Positions 16,368 through 24,771 of a DNA stretch of 40,150 bases are shown piece after piece. The notes beneath the pieces are model-generated. The model ran no database searches. It worked only from the letters and a program-made list of their open reading frames with translations, and had not been told where the DNA came from. The position numbers and the translations under genes were made by a program. Source of the DNA: Actinomadura harenae (GTDB lineage Bacteria; Actinomycetota; Actinomycetes; Streptosporangiales; Streptosporangiaceae). The stretch covers positions 1-40,150 of the forward strand of contig NZ_RFFG01000073.1 of the NCBI RefSeq assembly GCF_003696215.1. Direction: 5' to 3'. Numbering within the stretch: position 1 is the first letter of the stretch; the number at the start of each line of letters is the position of its first letter.

Positions 16368-17518
16368 CGGCCCTGCACCGCCCCGGGGGCGGGAGCCCGG
16401 TCGAGCTCGGCCTCGATCGCCTCGGAGACCTTCTCCCGGACGTCCTCGACCTCGATCCGGTCGACGAGCTGGCCGAGGAAGCCCCGGACCACCATGCGCC
16501 GGGCCTGGTCGAACGGGATGCCGCGCGCCTGGAGGTAGAACAGGTGCTCGTCGTCCATCCGCCCGGACGCCGACGCGTGACCCGCACCGGCGACCTCGCC
16601 GGTCAGGATCTCCAGGTTCGGCACCGAGTCGACCCGCGTCCCGTCGGTGAGGACGAGGTTGCGGTTCAGCTCGTAGGTGTCGGTGCCCTCGGCCTCGGCA
16701 CGGATGATCACGTCGCCGATCCAGACCGCGTGGGCGTCCTGGTCCTGCAGCGCGCCGCGGTAGTCCACGCGGCTGCGGCAGGTCGGGACGGTGTGGTCGA
16801 CCAGGAGCCGGTGCTCCAGGTGCTGTCCGCCGTCCACGAAGTACACGCCGTACAGTTCGGCGTCGCCGCCGCGCTCGGCGTACTCGATGGACGGGGAGAT
16901 CCGCACCACGTCGCCGCCCAGGCTGATGTTGTGCGAGGTGAACCGGGCGTCCCGGCTCAGCTTCGCGTGCTGCCGGGCGACGTGGACGGCGTCGCCGTCC
17001 CAGTCCTGGAGGCTGATGACCGACAGCGAGGCGCTGTCGCCGACCACGAACTCCACGTTCTCGGCGTAGACCGCCGAGCCGCGGTGGGTCAGCACGACCG
17101 TCGCCTTGGCGAACGGCTCCACGATCACCGTGGTGTGCCCGTACGCCGCGCCGGACGCGTCCTCGCCGTGCCGCCGGATGACGATCGGGGCGGTCGCCTC
17201 GACCTCCTTCGGCACGGTCACGACGGTGGCCTCGGTGAACGAGGTCCACGCCTGCGCGCTCACGCGGTCGGCGGGCACGAGGGCCTTGCCGAGGCGCTCG
17301 TCGTCGCGGCCGACGGTCTCGACCGTGATCGCGGACGGCGCCTCGACCTCGGTGATGACCTTGCCGGACGCGTCGGCCGTGCCGTTGTGCAGGCCCTTCA
17401 GGCGGCGCAGCGGCGTGAACCGCCACTCCTCCTCGCGGCCGGTCGGCACCTCGAAGTCGGCGACCTCGTAGGACGCCTTCTCGTGCAAGGTCGAGAGAGG
17501 CCTGGTGTCGAGCCCCAT
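16364..17518 (-). CDS. sufD: SufD, Fe-S scaffold subunit
   Basis: A 384-residue SufB/SufD-family protein. The N-terminal part has the EEEWRFTPLRRL motif typical of SufD (about residues 31-42). The rest is the right-handed beta-helix core ending in GHASASGRMDDEHLFYLQARG, which holds the conserved histidine at the SufB-SufD interface, and a C-terminal helical segment. It pairs with SufB and docks SufC. The start at 17518 shares one base with the sufB stop codon (TGATG). The longer open frame upstream is overlap with sufB. Confidence 0.95.
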   Translation of the reverse strand: MGLDTRPLSTLHEKASYEVADFEVPTGREEEWRFTPLRRLKGLHNGTADASGKVITEVEAPSAITVETVGRDDERLGKALVPADRVSAQAWTSFTEATVVTVPKEVEATAPIVIRRHGEDASGAAYGHTTVIVEPFAKATVVLTHRGSAVYAENVEFVVGDSASLSVISLQDWDGDAVHVARQHAKLSRDARFTSHNISLGGDVVRISPSIEYAERGGDAELYGVYFVDGGQHLEHRLLVDHTVPTCRSRVDYRGALQDQDAHAVWIGDVIIRAEAEGTDTYELNRNLVLTDGTRVDSVPNLEILTGEVAGAGHASASGRMDDEHLFYLQARGIPFDQARRMVVRGFLGQLVDRIEVEDVREKVSEAIEAELDRAPAPGAVQGR

Positions 17519-18930
17519 CAGCCGACGGCTCCTTCCATCTGCAGCTCGATGAGCCGGTTCAGCTCGAGCGCGTACTCCATCGGCAGCTCGCGCGCGATCG
17601 GCTCGACGAACCCGCGCACGATCATCGCCATCGCCTCGTCCTCGGTGAGGCCGCGGCTCATCAGGTAGAACAGCTGCTCCTCCGACACCTTGGAGACGGT
17701 GGCCTCGTGGCCCATCTCCACGTCGTCCTCGCGGACGTCGACGTACGGGTAGGTGTCGGACCGGGAGATCTGGTCGACCAGCAGCGCGTCGCACTTGACC
17801 GTGGACTTGCTGTGCTCGGCGCCCTCCTGGATCTGCACCAGGCCTCGGTAGGACGTCCGGCCGCCGCCGCGCGCCACCGACTTCGACACGATCGTGGACG
17901 AGGTGTTCGGCGCGGCGTGCACCATCTTGGCGCCCGCGTCCTGGTGCTGGCCCTCGCCGGCGAAGGCGATCGACAGGGTCTCGCCCTTGGCGTGCTCGCC
18001 CAGCAGGTAGACGGCCGGGTACTTCATGGTGACCTTGGAGCCGATGTTGCCGTCGATCCACTCCATGGTCGCGCCCTCGTAGGCGACGGCGCGCTTGGTG
18101 ACCAGGTTGTAGACGTTGTTCGACCAGTTCTGGATGGTCGTGTAGCGGACGCGGGCGTCCTTCTTCACGACGATCTCGACGACGGCCGAGTGCAGCGAGT
18201 CCGACTTGTAGATCGGCGCGGTACAGCCCTCGACGTAGTGCACGTACGAGCCCTCGTCCGCGATGATCAGCGTCCGCTCGAACTGGCCCATGTTCTCGGT
18301 GTTGATCCGGAAGTAGGCCTGGAGCGGGATCTCCACGTGGACGCCCGGGGGGACGTAGATGAAGGATCCGCCCGACCAGACCGAGGTGTTCAGCGCGGCG
18401 AACTTGTTGTCGCCGACCGGGATCACCGAGCCGAAGTACTCCTGGAAGATCTCCGGGTGCTCCTTGAGGCCGGTGTCGGTGTCGAGGAAGATGACACCCT
18501 TCTCCTCAAGATCGTCGCGGATCTTGTGGTAGACGACCTCCGACTCGTACTGCGCGGCGACGCCCGCGATGAGGCGCTGCTTCTCCGCCTCCGGGATGCC
18601 GAGCTTGTCGTAGGTGTTCTTGATGTCCTCGGGGAGCTCCTCCCAGGAAGCGGCCTGCTTCTCGGTGGAGCGGACGAAGTACTTGATGTTGTCGAAGTCG
18701 ATCTCGGACAGGTCCGAACCCCAGCCGGGCATGGGCTTCTTGTCGAACAGCCGCAGCCCCTTCAGCCGGAGGTCGAGCATCCAGTCGGGCTCGCTCTTCT
18801 TGGCCGAGATGTCGCGAACGACGTCCTCGTTCAGGCCACGACGCGCCGAAGCGCCGGCCGCGTCGGGGTCGGCCCAGCCGAATTTGTACCTGTCGAGCCC
18901 TTCCAGCTCGGGGTGGGCAGCCGTAGTCAT
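17518..18930 (-). CDS. sufB: SufB, Fe-S scaffold subunit
   Basis: A 470-residue SufB, the most conserved Suf protein and the site where clusters form. The beta-helix core includes VPPGVHVEIPLQAYF and FAGEGQHQDAGAKMVH. The cluster-assembly residues are kept: Cys380 in KCDALLVD and Glu409 in MGHEATVSK. It has the usual C-terminal helices after LFYLMSRGLTEDEA. Its ATG at 18930 overlaps the sufR stop codon (ATGA), so it is translated from the same message. Confidence 0.96.
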   Translation of the reverse strand: MTTAAHPELEGLDRYKFGWADPDAAGASARRGLNEDVVRDISAKKSEPDWMLDLRLKGLRLFDKKPMPGWGSDLSEIDFDNIKYFVRSTEKQAASWEELPEDIKNTYDKLGIPEAEKQRLIAGVAAQYESEVVYHKIRDDLEEKGVIFLDTDTGLKEHPEIFQEYFGSVIPVGDNKFAALNTSVWSGGSFIYVPPGVHVEIPLQAYFRINTENMGQFERTLIIADEGSYVHYVEGCTAPIYKSDSLHSAVVEIVVKKDARVRYTTIQNWSNNVYNLVTKRAVAYEGATMEWIDGNIGSKVTMKYPAVYLLGEHAKGETLSIAFAGEGQHQDAGAKMVHAAPNTSSTIVSKSVARGGGRTSYRGLVQIQEGAEHSKSTVKCDALLVDQISRSDTYPYVDVREDDVEMGHEATVSKVSEEQLFYLMSRGLTEDEAMAMIVRGFVEPIARELPMEYALELNRLIELQMEGAVG

Positions 18931-19745
18931 AGGGAGGACCCTCCGGTCTCCTCGTCACTGGTGTTCTGAACGTCGGCCCTGGTCGCCTCGCAGAGGGACC
19001 GGGAGCTGACGTGGGTGGTGCAGATTCCGTCGCCGTGGGCGATCGTGGCCAGCCGCTGGACGGGGGTGCCCAGCAGGCGGCTGAACGCCTCGGTCTCGGC
19101 CTCGCACAGCTGCGGGAACTCCGCGGCGACGTGCGCGACCGGGCAGTGGTGCTGGCACAGCTGCTCGCCGCCCCCCGGCTGCGGTGCCTTGCCCGCGGCG
19201 GCGGCGTAGCCGTCGGCGGACAGGGCCTCGGCCAGGCGGCGGACGCGCTGCTGCGGCGGCGCCCCCTGGACGACCGGGTGGTAGCGTCGCTCGAGGTCGG
19301 CGATCTGCCGCCGGGCGAACTCGGCCACCGCCCGCTCTCCCGCCGTTTCGGCGAGGAAGCGCAGGGCGCTGGTGGCCAGGTCGTCATAGGCGTGCACGAA
19401 CGCGTTGCGGCCGGCGTCGGTGATGGCGAACCATTTGGCCGGGCGGCCGCGGCCGCGATGCGCCGGACGGCGGTCGCGACGGACCTCGATCATGCCCTCG
19501 GCGACCAGAGCGTCCAGGTGCCGGCGGATCGCGGCGGGCGTCAGGCCCATCCGCTCCCCCAGAGTGGACGCGGTGATCGGGCCGTGTTCGAGAATGAGCC
19601 GGGCCACGCGCGCACGGGTGTCGCGCTCGCCGCTCGGCAGCGCCGACGGCACGCCAGCAGACCGCGCGGGGGCGGCCTCGGCGCTGGTCGGCGTCTCGCT
19701 CACGTTTTTCACAACATCAGTGTGCCGTAATTCCTTCCCTGCCAT
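18927..19745 (-). CDS. sufR: SufR, Fe-S-sensing repressor of the suf operon
   Basis: A winged-helix regulator of about 272 residues. The DNA-binding part (about residues 35-105) has ITASTLGERMGLTPAAIRRHLDAL and the wing RRPAHRGRGRPAKWF. The C-terminal half has a cysteine cluster, QLCQHHCPVAHVAAEFPQLC, plus GICTTH, as expected for an Fe-S cluster ligand set in SufR. It would repress the operon when clusters are plentiful. The start is uncertain: ATG 19745 is used here; GTG 19772 touches the putative iron box, and GTG 19703 is also possible. None has a good ribosome site. As first gene, it is autoregulated by inference. Confidence 0.9.
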   Translation of the reverse strand: MAGKELRHTDVVKNVSETPTSAEAAPARSAGVPSALPSGERDTRARVARLILEHGPITASTLGERMGLTPAAIRRHLDALVAEGMIEVRRDRRPAHRGRGRPAKWFAITDAGRNAFVHAYDDLATSALRFLAETAGERAVAEFARRQIADLERRYHPVVQGAPPQQRVRRLAEALSADGYAAAAGKAPQPGGGEQLCQHHCPVAHVAAEFPQLCEAETEAFSRLLGTPVQRLATIAHGDGICTTHVSSRSLCEATRADVQNTSDEETGGSSL

Positions 19746-19772
19746 CAACCGTTCGCCGGTGCCCTCGCTCAC

Positions 19773-19791
19773 GCAGGCAAGGCTTACCTAA
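19773..19791 (-). promoter_or_regulatory. Candidate IdeR/DmdR/DtxR iron box upstream of sufR
   Basis: On the minus strand TTAGGTAAGCCTTGCCTGC matches 16 of 19 positions of the iron-regulator consensus TTAGGTTAGGCTAACCTAA, counting A/T and G/C exchanges at the tolerated central positions. It sits 27 bases before the sufR ATG and after the stop codon of the permease gene, so sufR is the only gene it could control. It would make the suf operon respond to iron as well as to SufR. The outer right arm is the weakest part. Confidence 0.5.
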
Positions 19792-19808
19792 CAAGCTTTC
19801 CGGGCCTT

Positions 19809-21233
19809 TTACTCGATCTGGGACTTCTCGGCGTCCTCGCCCCGCAGGACCGCCGCCCGCGCGGCCCGCCAGCGCATGAACACATAGACCGGGATCCCCG
19901 CGAACAGCAGCAGGACGCCCTGGTAGACGGCCGAGTACCCGGCCCCGGCGACGAGCCAGATCGTGAACGCGACGGCGATCGCGGAGACCACGATGTCCCG
20001 GGCGAAGCGGACCGCCGCCTCCGGACGTCCGACCGGGCCGTGGTCGGTGAGCAGCCAGAGCAGCTGCGCCGCCGCGGAGAACACGTAGGGGACGGCGGCG
20101 GTGAAGGTGGTGAGCAGCGCGAGCGCGGTGAACGCGGCCTGGAGCCCGCCGGTGTAGTTCAGCAGGGTGATCCCCGACGCGAGCGCCCCGGCGGCGACCA
20201 GGCCGATCCACGGGACGCCGCGCCGGTTCCGGCGCAGGAACATCCCCGGGAACAGGGAGTCGCGGGCTGCGGCGTAGGGCATCCGGGCGCTGATCAGCGT
20301 CCAGCCGACGAGCGTCCCGGCTCCGGAGATCACGGCGGCGGCGGCCATGGTCTCGTCCGCGCCGCTCCAGCCGGGGATCATGGCGTGGGCGGCGTCGGCG
20401 TAGGGGGCCGTGGAGTGCTCGAGCGTCCCGTGCGGGACGAGCCCGAAGACCGAGATGGTGCCGACGACGTACACGACGGCGGCGGCGACCGTCCCGGCGA
20501 CGGTGGCGCGCAGGACGTTGCGGCGCGGGTCGTGGACCTCCTCGGCGGCCACGGTGGCCGACTCGACGCCGAGGAAGCTGAACATCAGGACGGCCGCGGC
20601 CGCCGAGAGCGAGCCGATCGCGCCGCCGTGCGCGACGAACGGCCCGAAGTTGTCCTTCTTGATGAAGAAGAGCCCGATGAAGGCGACCAGCACGAGCGGG
20701 ACGAACTTCAGGACGGTGGTGACCACCGCGATCACGCCCGCCCCGCGGACCCCGGCGAGGTTGGCGAGCACGGCCAGCCAGAGCGCGCCGATGGTGACCA
20801 CCAGGTTCGGGCCCTTGCCGTGCAGCGGGACGAGCACGTTCACGTAGCCCGCCCAGGCGACGACGAGCGCGCCGTTGCTGGCCCAGGACGTGATCCAGTA
20901 GGACCAGGCGGTGAGGAACCCGGTCAGCTCACCGAAGGCGTCGCGGGCGTAGACGTACGGACCGCCGGTGTGCGGCAGCCGCCGGGCGAGCCAGCCGAAC
21001 ACGACGGCGAGCAGCACCGAGCAGATCGAGACGACGACGAAGGCGACGATGCCGATCGTTCCGTAGCCGGCGATGGCGGCCGGGAGCTGGAAGACGCCGA
21101 CGCCGATGACGTTGCCCATGACCAGCGCGGTCGCGCCGGGCAGGCCGAGCACGCGGCGGGGCTGGGGCTCGCCGGAGGCGGCGTCCGCCATCACGGCGGC
21201 GCCGCCGGATCCGACCGCGCCGCTACCCGGCAT
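19809..21233 (-). CDS. APC-superfamily amino acid permease (ArcD/APA-like paralogue)
   Basis: A 474-residue transporter with about 12 hydrophobic helices. The first helix has the APC glycine motif VMGNVIGVGVFQLP, and GGPYVYARDAFGEL is the usual loop of the basic amino acid/polyamine antiporter group. It is clearly similar to the permease at 27272-28774: both have FGE..GF..AWS, AWxGYVN and VTTVLKFVPL with GLFF.K..NFGPF. An amino acid exchange role linked to the arginine deiminase genes is therefore reasonable; the exact substrate is unknown. ATG 21233, with GGGG before it, overlaps the universal stress gene by 11 bases; ATG 21191 is a shorter alternative. Last gene of its cluster. Confidence 0.88.
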   Translation of the reverse strand: MPGSGAVGSGGAAVMADAASGEPQPRRVLGLPGATALVMGNVIGVGVFQLPAAIAGYGTIGIVAFVVVSICSVLLAVVFGWLARRLPHTGGPYVYARDAFGELTGFLTAWSYWITSWASNGALVVAWAGYVNVLVPLHGKGPNLVVTIGALWLAVLANLAGVRGAGVIAVVTTVLKFVPLVLVAFIGLFFIKKDNFGPFVAHGGAIGSLSAAAAVLMFSFLGVESATVAAEEVHDPRRNVLRATVAGTVAAAVVYVVGTISVFGLVPHGTLEHSTAPYADAAHAMIPGWSGADETMAAAAVISGAGTLVGWTLISARMPYAAARDSLFPGMFLRRNRRGVPWIGLVAAGALASGITLLNYTGGLQAAFTALALLTTFTAAVPYVFSAAAQLLWLLTDHGPVGRPEAAVRFARDIVVSAIAVAFTIWLVAGAGYSAVYQGVLLLFAGIPVYVFMRWRAARAAVLRGEDAEKSQIE

Positions 21234-22206
21234 AGCCCCGCGGCAGCACGAGGACGGGGACCCCCGAGGAGCGGACGATCTTGCCCGAGCTCTCCCCCAC
21301 GAACACCTTGCGCAGCGGGCCCTCGCGGCTGGACATGGTGGCGAGCAGCTCGCCCGGCAGCATGTCGACGGCGCCCAGGGCCTTGTGGACGTGGGTGCCC
21401 TGGACGGCCTCGGTCTCGACGTCCTGGACGCCGCGTTCGGCGAGGGCGTCGCGGGCGTGGGCCAGGTCCTTCTCCGCCTGGTCGAACTGGCGCTGGACGA
21501 CGTCGTCCGCGCCGAGGAAGCGGGCGGGCAGGCCGGACGGGCGCAGCACGAGCGTGACCAGCCGGACGGGCACGTCGAGTTCGAGGGAGAACGACGCGAT
21601 CAGGTCCATCGTGGCCTGGACGTCCCGGCGACGGTAGTAGGCGAGGCTGAGCCGCTGGAACCGGCCCGGGGCGTCCTCGGCGTAGCCGCGCGGGGCGAGC
21701 AGGACCGGGACGGGCGAGCCGTGCAGGAGCTGGTCGGCGGTGCTGCCGATGGCGACGCGGTCGCGGCGTCCGCGCGGCCCGGACCCGATGACGATCAGGG
21801 TCGCGCCGACCTCCTCGGCGATCTCGACCAGGCCGCGTCCGCTGCCCCGGTGGGCGTGGACCTTGTAGGTGACGCCGCGCTTGGGGTGCTTCATCTCGGC
21901 GAGCCGCTCGGCGGCCTGGGCGCACGCGGCGGCGGACTGCTCGCGCAGGTAGGCGAGCCACTCGGCGTCCACGGAGCCGGGGCCGCGGGCGGGCCAGGCG
22001 GGCGGGTGGACGTTGGCGACGACCAGGGGCGCGCCGAGGGTGCGGGCGGCCAGCGAGCCGAGCGCGAGCGCGTCGTCGCCGCGGTCGTCGGGCGAGTAGC
22101 CGACCAGGACGCGCCGGTCAAGCCCGTTCCCGTTGCCCTTCCCGTTCCCGTTCCCGTTCCTGGCGGACTTGGCGGACGGTTTCGCCGCGGACGTGGCGTC
22201 GCTCAT
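21223..22206 (-). CDS. Tandem-domain universal stress protein
   Basis: A 327-residue protein with two UspA folds (about 30-180 and 185-325). Domain 1 carries an ATP-binding-type motif, GSGPRGRRDRVAIGSTADQL followed by SPVPVLLAP. Domain 2 has a less regular version (SSREGPLRKVFVGESSGKIV, then SGVPVLVLP), so probably only one site binds nucleotide well. The N-terminus is a Gly/Asn linker (GNGNGKGNGNG) from a hexanucleotide repeat. Such proteins are often induced by hypoxia or starvation, which suits the nearby arginine deiminase genes. It overlaps the upstream permease gene as ATGA and the downstream one by 11 bases, so the three are co-translated. Confidence 0.9.
   Translation of the reverse strand: MSDATSAAKPSAKSARNGNGNGKGNGNGLDRRVLVGYSPDDRGDDALALGSLAARTLGAPLVVANVHPPAWPARGPGSVDAEWLAYLREQSAAACAQAAERLAEMKHPKRGVTYKVHAHRGSGRGLVEIAEEVGATLIVIGSGPRGRRDRVAIGSTADQLLHGSPVPVLLAPRGYAEDAPGRFQRLSLAYYRRRDVQATMDLIASFSLELDVPVRLVTLVLRPSGLPARFLGADDVVQRQFDQAEKDLAHARDALAERGVQDVETEAVQGTHVHKALGAVDMLPGELLATMSSREGPLRKVFVGESSGKIVRSSGVPVLVLPRGYAG
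22123..22158. repeat. Hexanucleotide tandem repeat in the stress protein gene
   Basis: Six head-to-tail units of CCCGTT on the plus strand, the third changed to GCCCTT. On the coding strand they give alternating Gly-Asn with one Lys. Because the unit is six bases, copy changes would keep the reading frame and only lengthen or shorten the N-terminal linker. Confidence 0.85.
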
Positions 22207-23660
22207 GACGCCCCCTTCTGGGTCGGTGACGGCCCGGTGCCCTGCCGTCCGAGCAGCGAATGGCGGCGGCTGTAGGCGAAGTAGACAACGAGGCCGACGG
22301 CCATCCAGATCAGGAAGATCTGCTGGGTCACATGGTCCAGGGTGAAGATCAGCGCGGCGCAGAACAGGACGCCGAGGATCGGGGTGATCGGGTACAGCGG
22401 GGTGCGGAAGCTGCGGTTCAGGTCGGGCCGGGACCGGCGGAGCACGATCACGCCGATGTTGACCAGGCCGAACGCGAACAGGGTGCCGATGCTGGTGGCG
22501 TCCGCGAGGTGGCCGAGCGGGACGACGGCGGCGAGCAGCGCGATGAACCCCGAGACGATCAGGGTGTTGGCGACCGGCACCCGGCGGTTCGCGCTGACCC
22601 GCTGGAACACCCGCGGCACCAGGCCGTCGCGGGACATCGCGAACAGGATGCGGGTCTGGCCGTACATGACCGACAGCACGACGCTGGCGATGGCGATGAC
22701 GGCGCCGAACGACAGCACGGCGGACGGCCAGGACAGGCCCGTGGCGCGTTCCAGGACGAGCGACAGCGACGCCTCGCTCTCGCCCGCCTTGAACTCCGTC
22801 CAGGGCATGGCGCCGACGGCGGCGAGGCCGACCGCGACGTAGACGACGGTGACGATGACGAGCGAGCCGATGATGGCGAGCGGCAGGTCGCGCCGCGGGT
22901 TCTTGGCCTCCTCACCGGCCGTGGACGCGGCGTCGAAGCCGATGTAGGAGAAGAACACCTTCGACCCGGCGGCCTGGATCCCGGCCCAGCCCATGGGCGC
23001 GAACGGCTTGAGGTTGCCCGTGTCGAAGGCCGTGAAGGCGACCACGCAGAAGAAGATCAGGACGCCGATCTTCAGGAACACCATGACCGTGTTGACCGTG
23101 GCGGACTCGGACGCCCCCTGGAGGAGGAGCAGCATCGCCAGCATCACCACGACGATGGCGGGGATGTTCAGGTACCCGCCGGAGCCGGGCGGGTTGCTGA
23201 TCGCCTCGGGCAGCGTGAAGTGGAACGTCTGCCGGAAGAAGTCGTTCAGGTACTGGCCCCAGCCGACCGCGACGGCCGACACCGAGACGGCGTACTCCAG
23301 CAGCAGGCACCAGCCGCTGATCCAGGCGATCAGCTCGCCCATGGTCGCGTAAGTGTAGGAGTAGGACGATCCGGACACCGGGATCGTCCCGGCGAGCTCG
23401 GCGTAGGACAGCGCGGAGAACAGCGCGGTGATCGCGGCGAGGATGAACGACAGCACGATGGCGGGCCCGACGAGCGGCACCGCCTCGCCGAGCACCACGA
23501 AGATCCCGGTGCCGAGGGTCGCGCCCACGCTGAACATCGTGAGCTGGACCAGGGACATCGAGCGTTTCAGCTCGCCCTGGCCGCCCTCGGCGACGATCTG
23601 GTCGACGGGTTTGGTCCGGAACAGGTTGTGCAGCATGGAGCCTGATGAAGCGGTGGCCAC
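22203..23660 (-). CDS. Cationic amino acid transporter-type APC permease
   Basis: A 485-residue permease of the CAT/YfnA-like branch of the APC superfamily, with about 12-13 hydrophobic helices. Diagnostic pieces are LTMFSVGATLGTGIFVVLG in the first helix, SALSYAELAGTIPVSGSSYSY after it, and FFSYIGFDAASTAGEEAKNP in the middle. Members import lysine, arginine, ornithine or neutral amino acids. GTG 23660 is taken as start; ATG 23636 (MLHNLFRTKP) is an alternative. It is the first of three overlapping genes (permease, stress protein, permease), 134 bases after arcC. Feeding arginine to the deiminase pathway is a plausible but unproven role. Confidence 0.9.
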   Translation of the reverse strand: MATASSGSMLHNLFRTKPVDQIVAEGGQGELKRSMSLVQLTMFSVGATLGTGIFVVLGEAVPLVGPAIVLSFILAAITALFSALSYAELAGTIPVSGSSYSYTYATMGELIAWISGWCLLLEYAVSVSAVAVGWGQYLNDFFRQTFHFTLPEAISNPPGSGGYLNIPAIVVVMLAMLLLLQGASESATVNTVMVFLKIGVLIFFCVVAFTAFDTGNLKPFAPMGWAGIQAAGSKVFFSYIGFDAASTAGEEAKNPRRDLPLAIIGSLVIVTVVYVAVGLAAVGAMPWTEFKAGESEASLSLVLERATGLSWPSAVLSFGAVIAIASVVLSVMYGQTRILFAMSRDGLVPRVFQRVSANRRVPVANTLIVSGFIALLAAVVPLGHLADATSIGTLFAFGLVNIGVIVLRRSRPDLNRSFRTPLYPITPILGVLFCAALIFTLDHVTQQIFLIWMAVGLVVYFAYSRRHSLLGRQGTGPSPTQKGAS

Positions 23661-23794
23661 GGTGGACCCTGCCTTCGATCGGGAGCCGGTGAGGCCGCTG
23701 AATGCCGGTGCAGCTGAACGCCGCTACGACGGGAGGGCGCCCGGTCCGCCCGTCCCGGACCGGTCACCCTATGTCGTTGATCATATACTCTTGG

Positions 23795-24730
23795 TCACAA
23801 AGTGCTGGCCAGGGGCCAGGTGGCGTTCGGCGTGACGATGGTGCCCGCCGTGCCCTCCAGGATCTCCATGCACTGGTCGAGCTTGCCGATCGCGGCCATG
23901 TCGCCGGTCTTCTCCACGAACCCGCAGACCGCGTCGATCTTGGGTCCCATGGATCCCGCCGGGAACTCCTCCGAGCGCAGCTCGAACGGCGTGGTGTGCG
24001 CGATCGGCTCGGCGCCCGGCGTGCCGAAGCCGCGGACCACGTTCGGCACGTCGGTGAGGATGAGGAAGGCGTCGGCCTCGAGCGTCTCGGCGAGCATCGC
24101 GGCGGTGAGGTCCTTGTCGATGACCGCCTCGACGCCCTCGAGCTGGCCGACGTCGTTGCGGATCACCGGGATGCCGCCGCCGCCCGCGCAGACCACGACC
24201 GTCCCGGTGCGGACGGCCTGGCGGATCAGCCGGGTCTCGATCACCCGCTGCGGGGTCGGGGACGGCACCACGCGCCGCCAGTAGTCGCCGTCCGGCTTGA
24301 CCGTCCAGCCGTACTCCTTGGCGAACTTCTCGGCCTCGTCCTTCGCGTAGACCTGCCCGACGAACTTGGTCGGATCGTCGAAGGCCGGGTCCACCGCCGA
24401 CACCAGGGTCTGGTTGACCAGCGACAGCACCTGGCGTCCGGGCAGCGCGTTCTGCAGCGCCTGGAGCATCCAGTAGCCGATCATGCCCTGGGTCTCGGCG
24501 CCGATGGTGTCCAGCGGGTAGGGGCGGGTGAGGTTCGGGTCGTTGATGCTCTCCAGCGCCAGCACGCCGACCTGCGGCCCGTTGCCGTGCGTGATGATCA
24601 GCTCGTGGTTCTCGGCGAGCGGCGCGAGCGACTTCACCGCGGTCTGGACGTTGGCGCGCTGGGTCTCGGCGTCGGGCTTGTCCCCGCGTTGCATCAGGGC
24701 GTTGCCCCCGAGGGCGACGACGACTCTCAT
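23795..24730 (-). CDS. arcC: Carbamate kinase (ArcC)
   Basis: A 311-residue carbamate kinase, which makes ATP from carbamoyl phosphate and ADP in the last step of the arginine deiminase pathway. The amino acid kinase fold is clear: VVALGGNAL at the N-terminus, ITHGNGPQVG, ETRLIRQAV, CAGGGGIPV, DKDLTAAMLAETL and LTDVPNV; the C-terminus has PAGSMGPKIDAV. AGAGGA precedes the ATG at 24730, which fixes the start despite the long open frame upstream. It follows arcB after 41 bases. Confidence 0.95.
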   Translation of the reverse strand: MRVVVALGGNALMQRGDKPDAETQRANVQTAVKSLAPLAENHELIITHGNGPQVGVLALESINDPNLTRPYPLDTIGAETQGMIGYWMLQALQNALPGRQVLSLVNQTLVSAVDPAFDDPTKFVGQVYAKDEAEKFAKEYGWTVKPDGDYWRRVVPSPTPQRVIETRLIRQAVRTGTVVVCAGGGGIPVIRNDVGQLEGVEAVIDKDLTAAMLAETLEADAFLILTDVPNVVRGFGTPGAEPIAHTTPFELRSEEFPAGSMGPKIDAVCGFVEKTGDMAAIGKLDQCMEILEGTAGTIVTPNATWPLASTL

Positions 24731-24771
24731 GGTGTCCTCTGATTCGAAGGTCGAAGGGGTCGAAGGAGTGG

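Noticed and set aside
23775..23805. A/T-rich stretch with TATGAT on the minus strand before the CAT-type permease
   Set aside because: Composition suits a promoter for the permease-stress-permease genes, but no -35 hexamer lies at workable spacing and part of it is inside arcC, so I did not call it.
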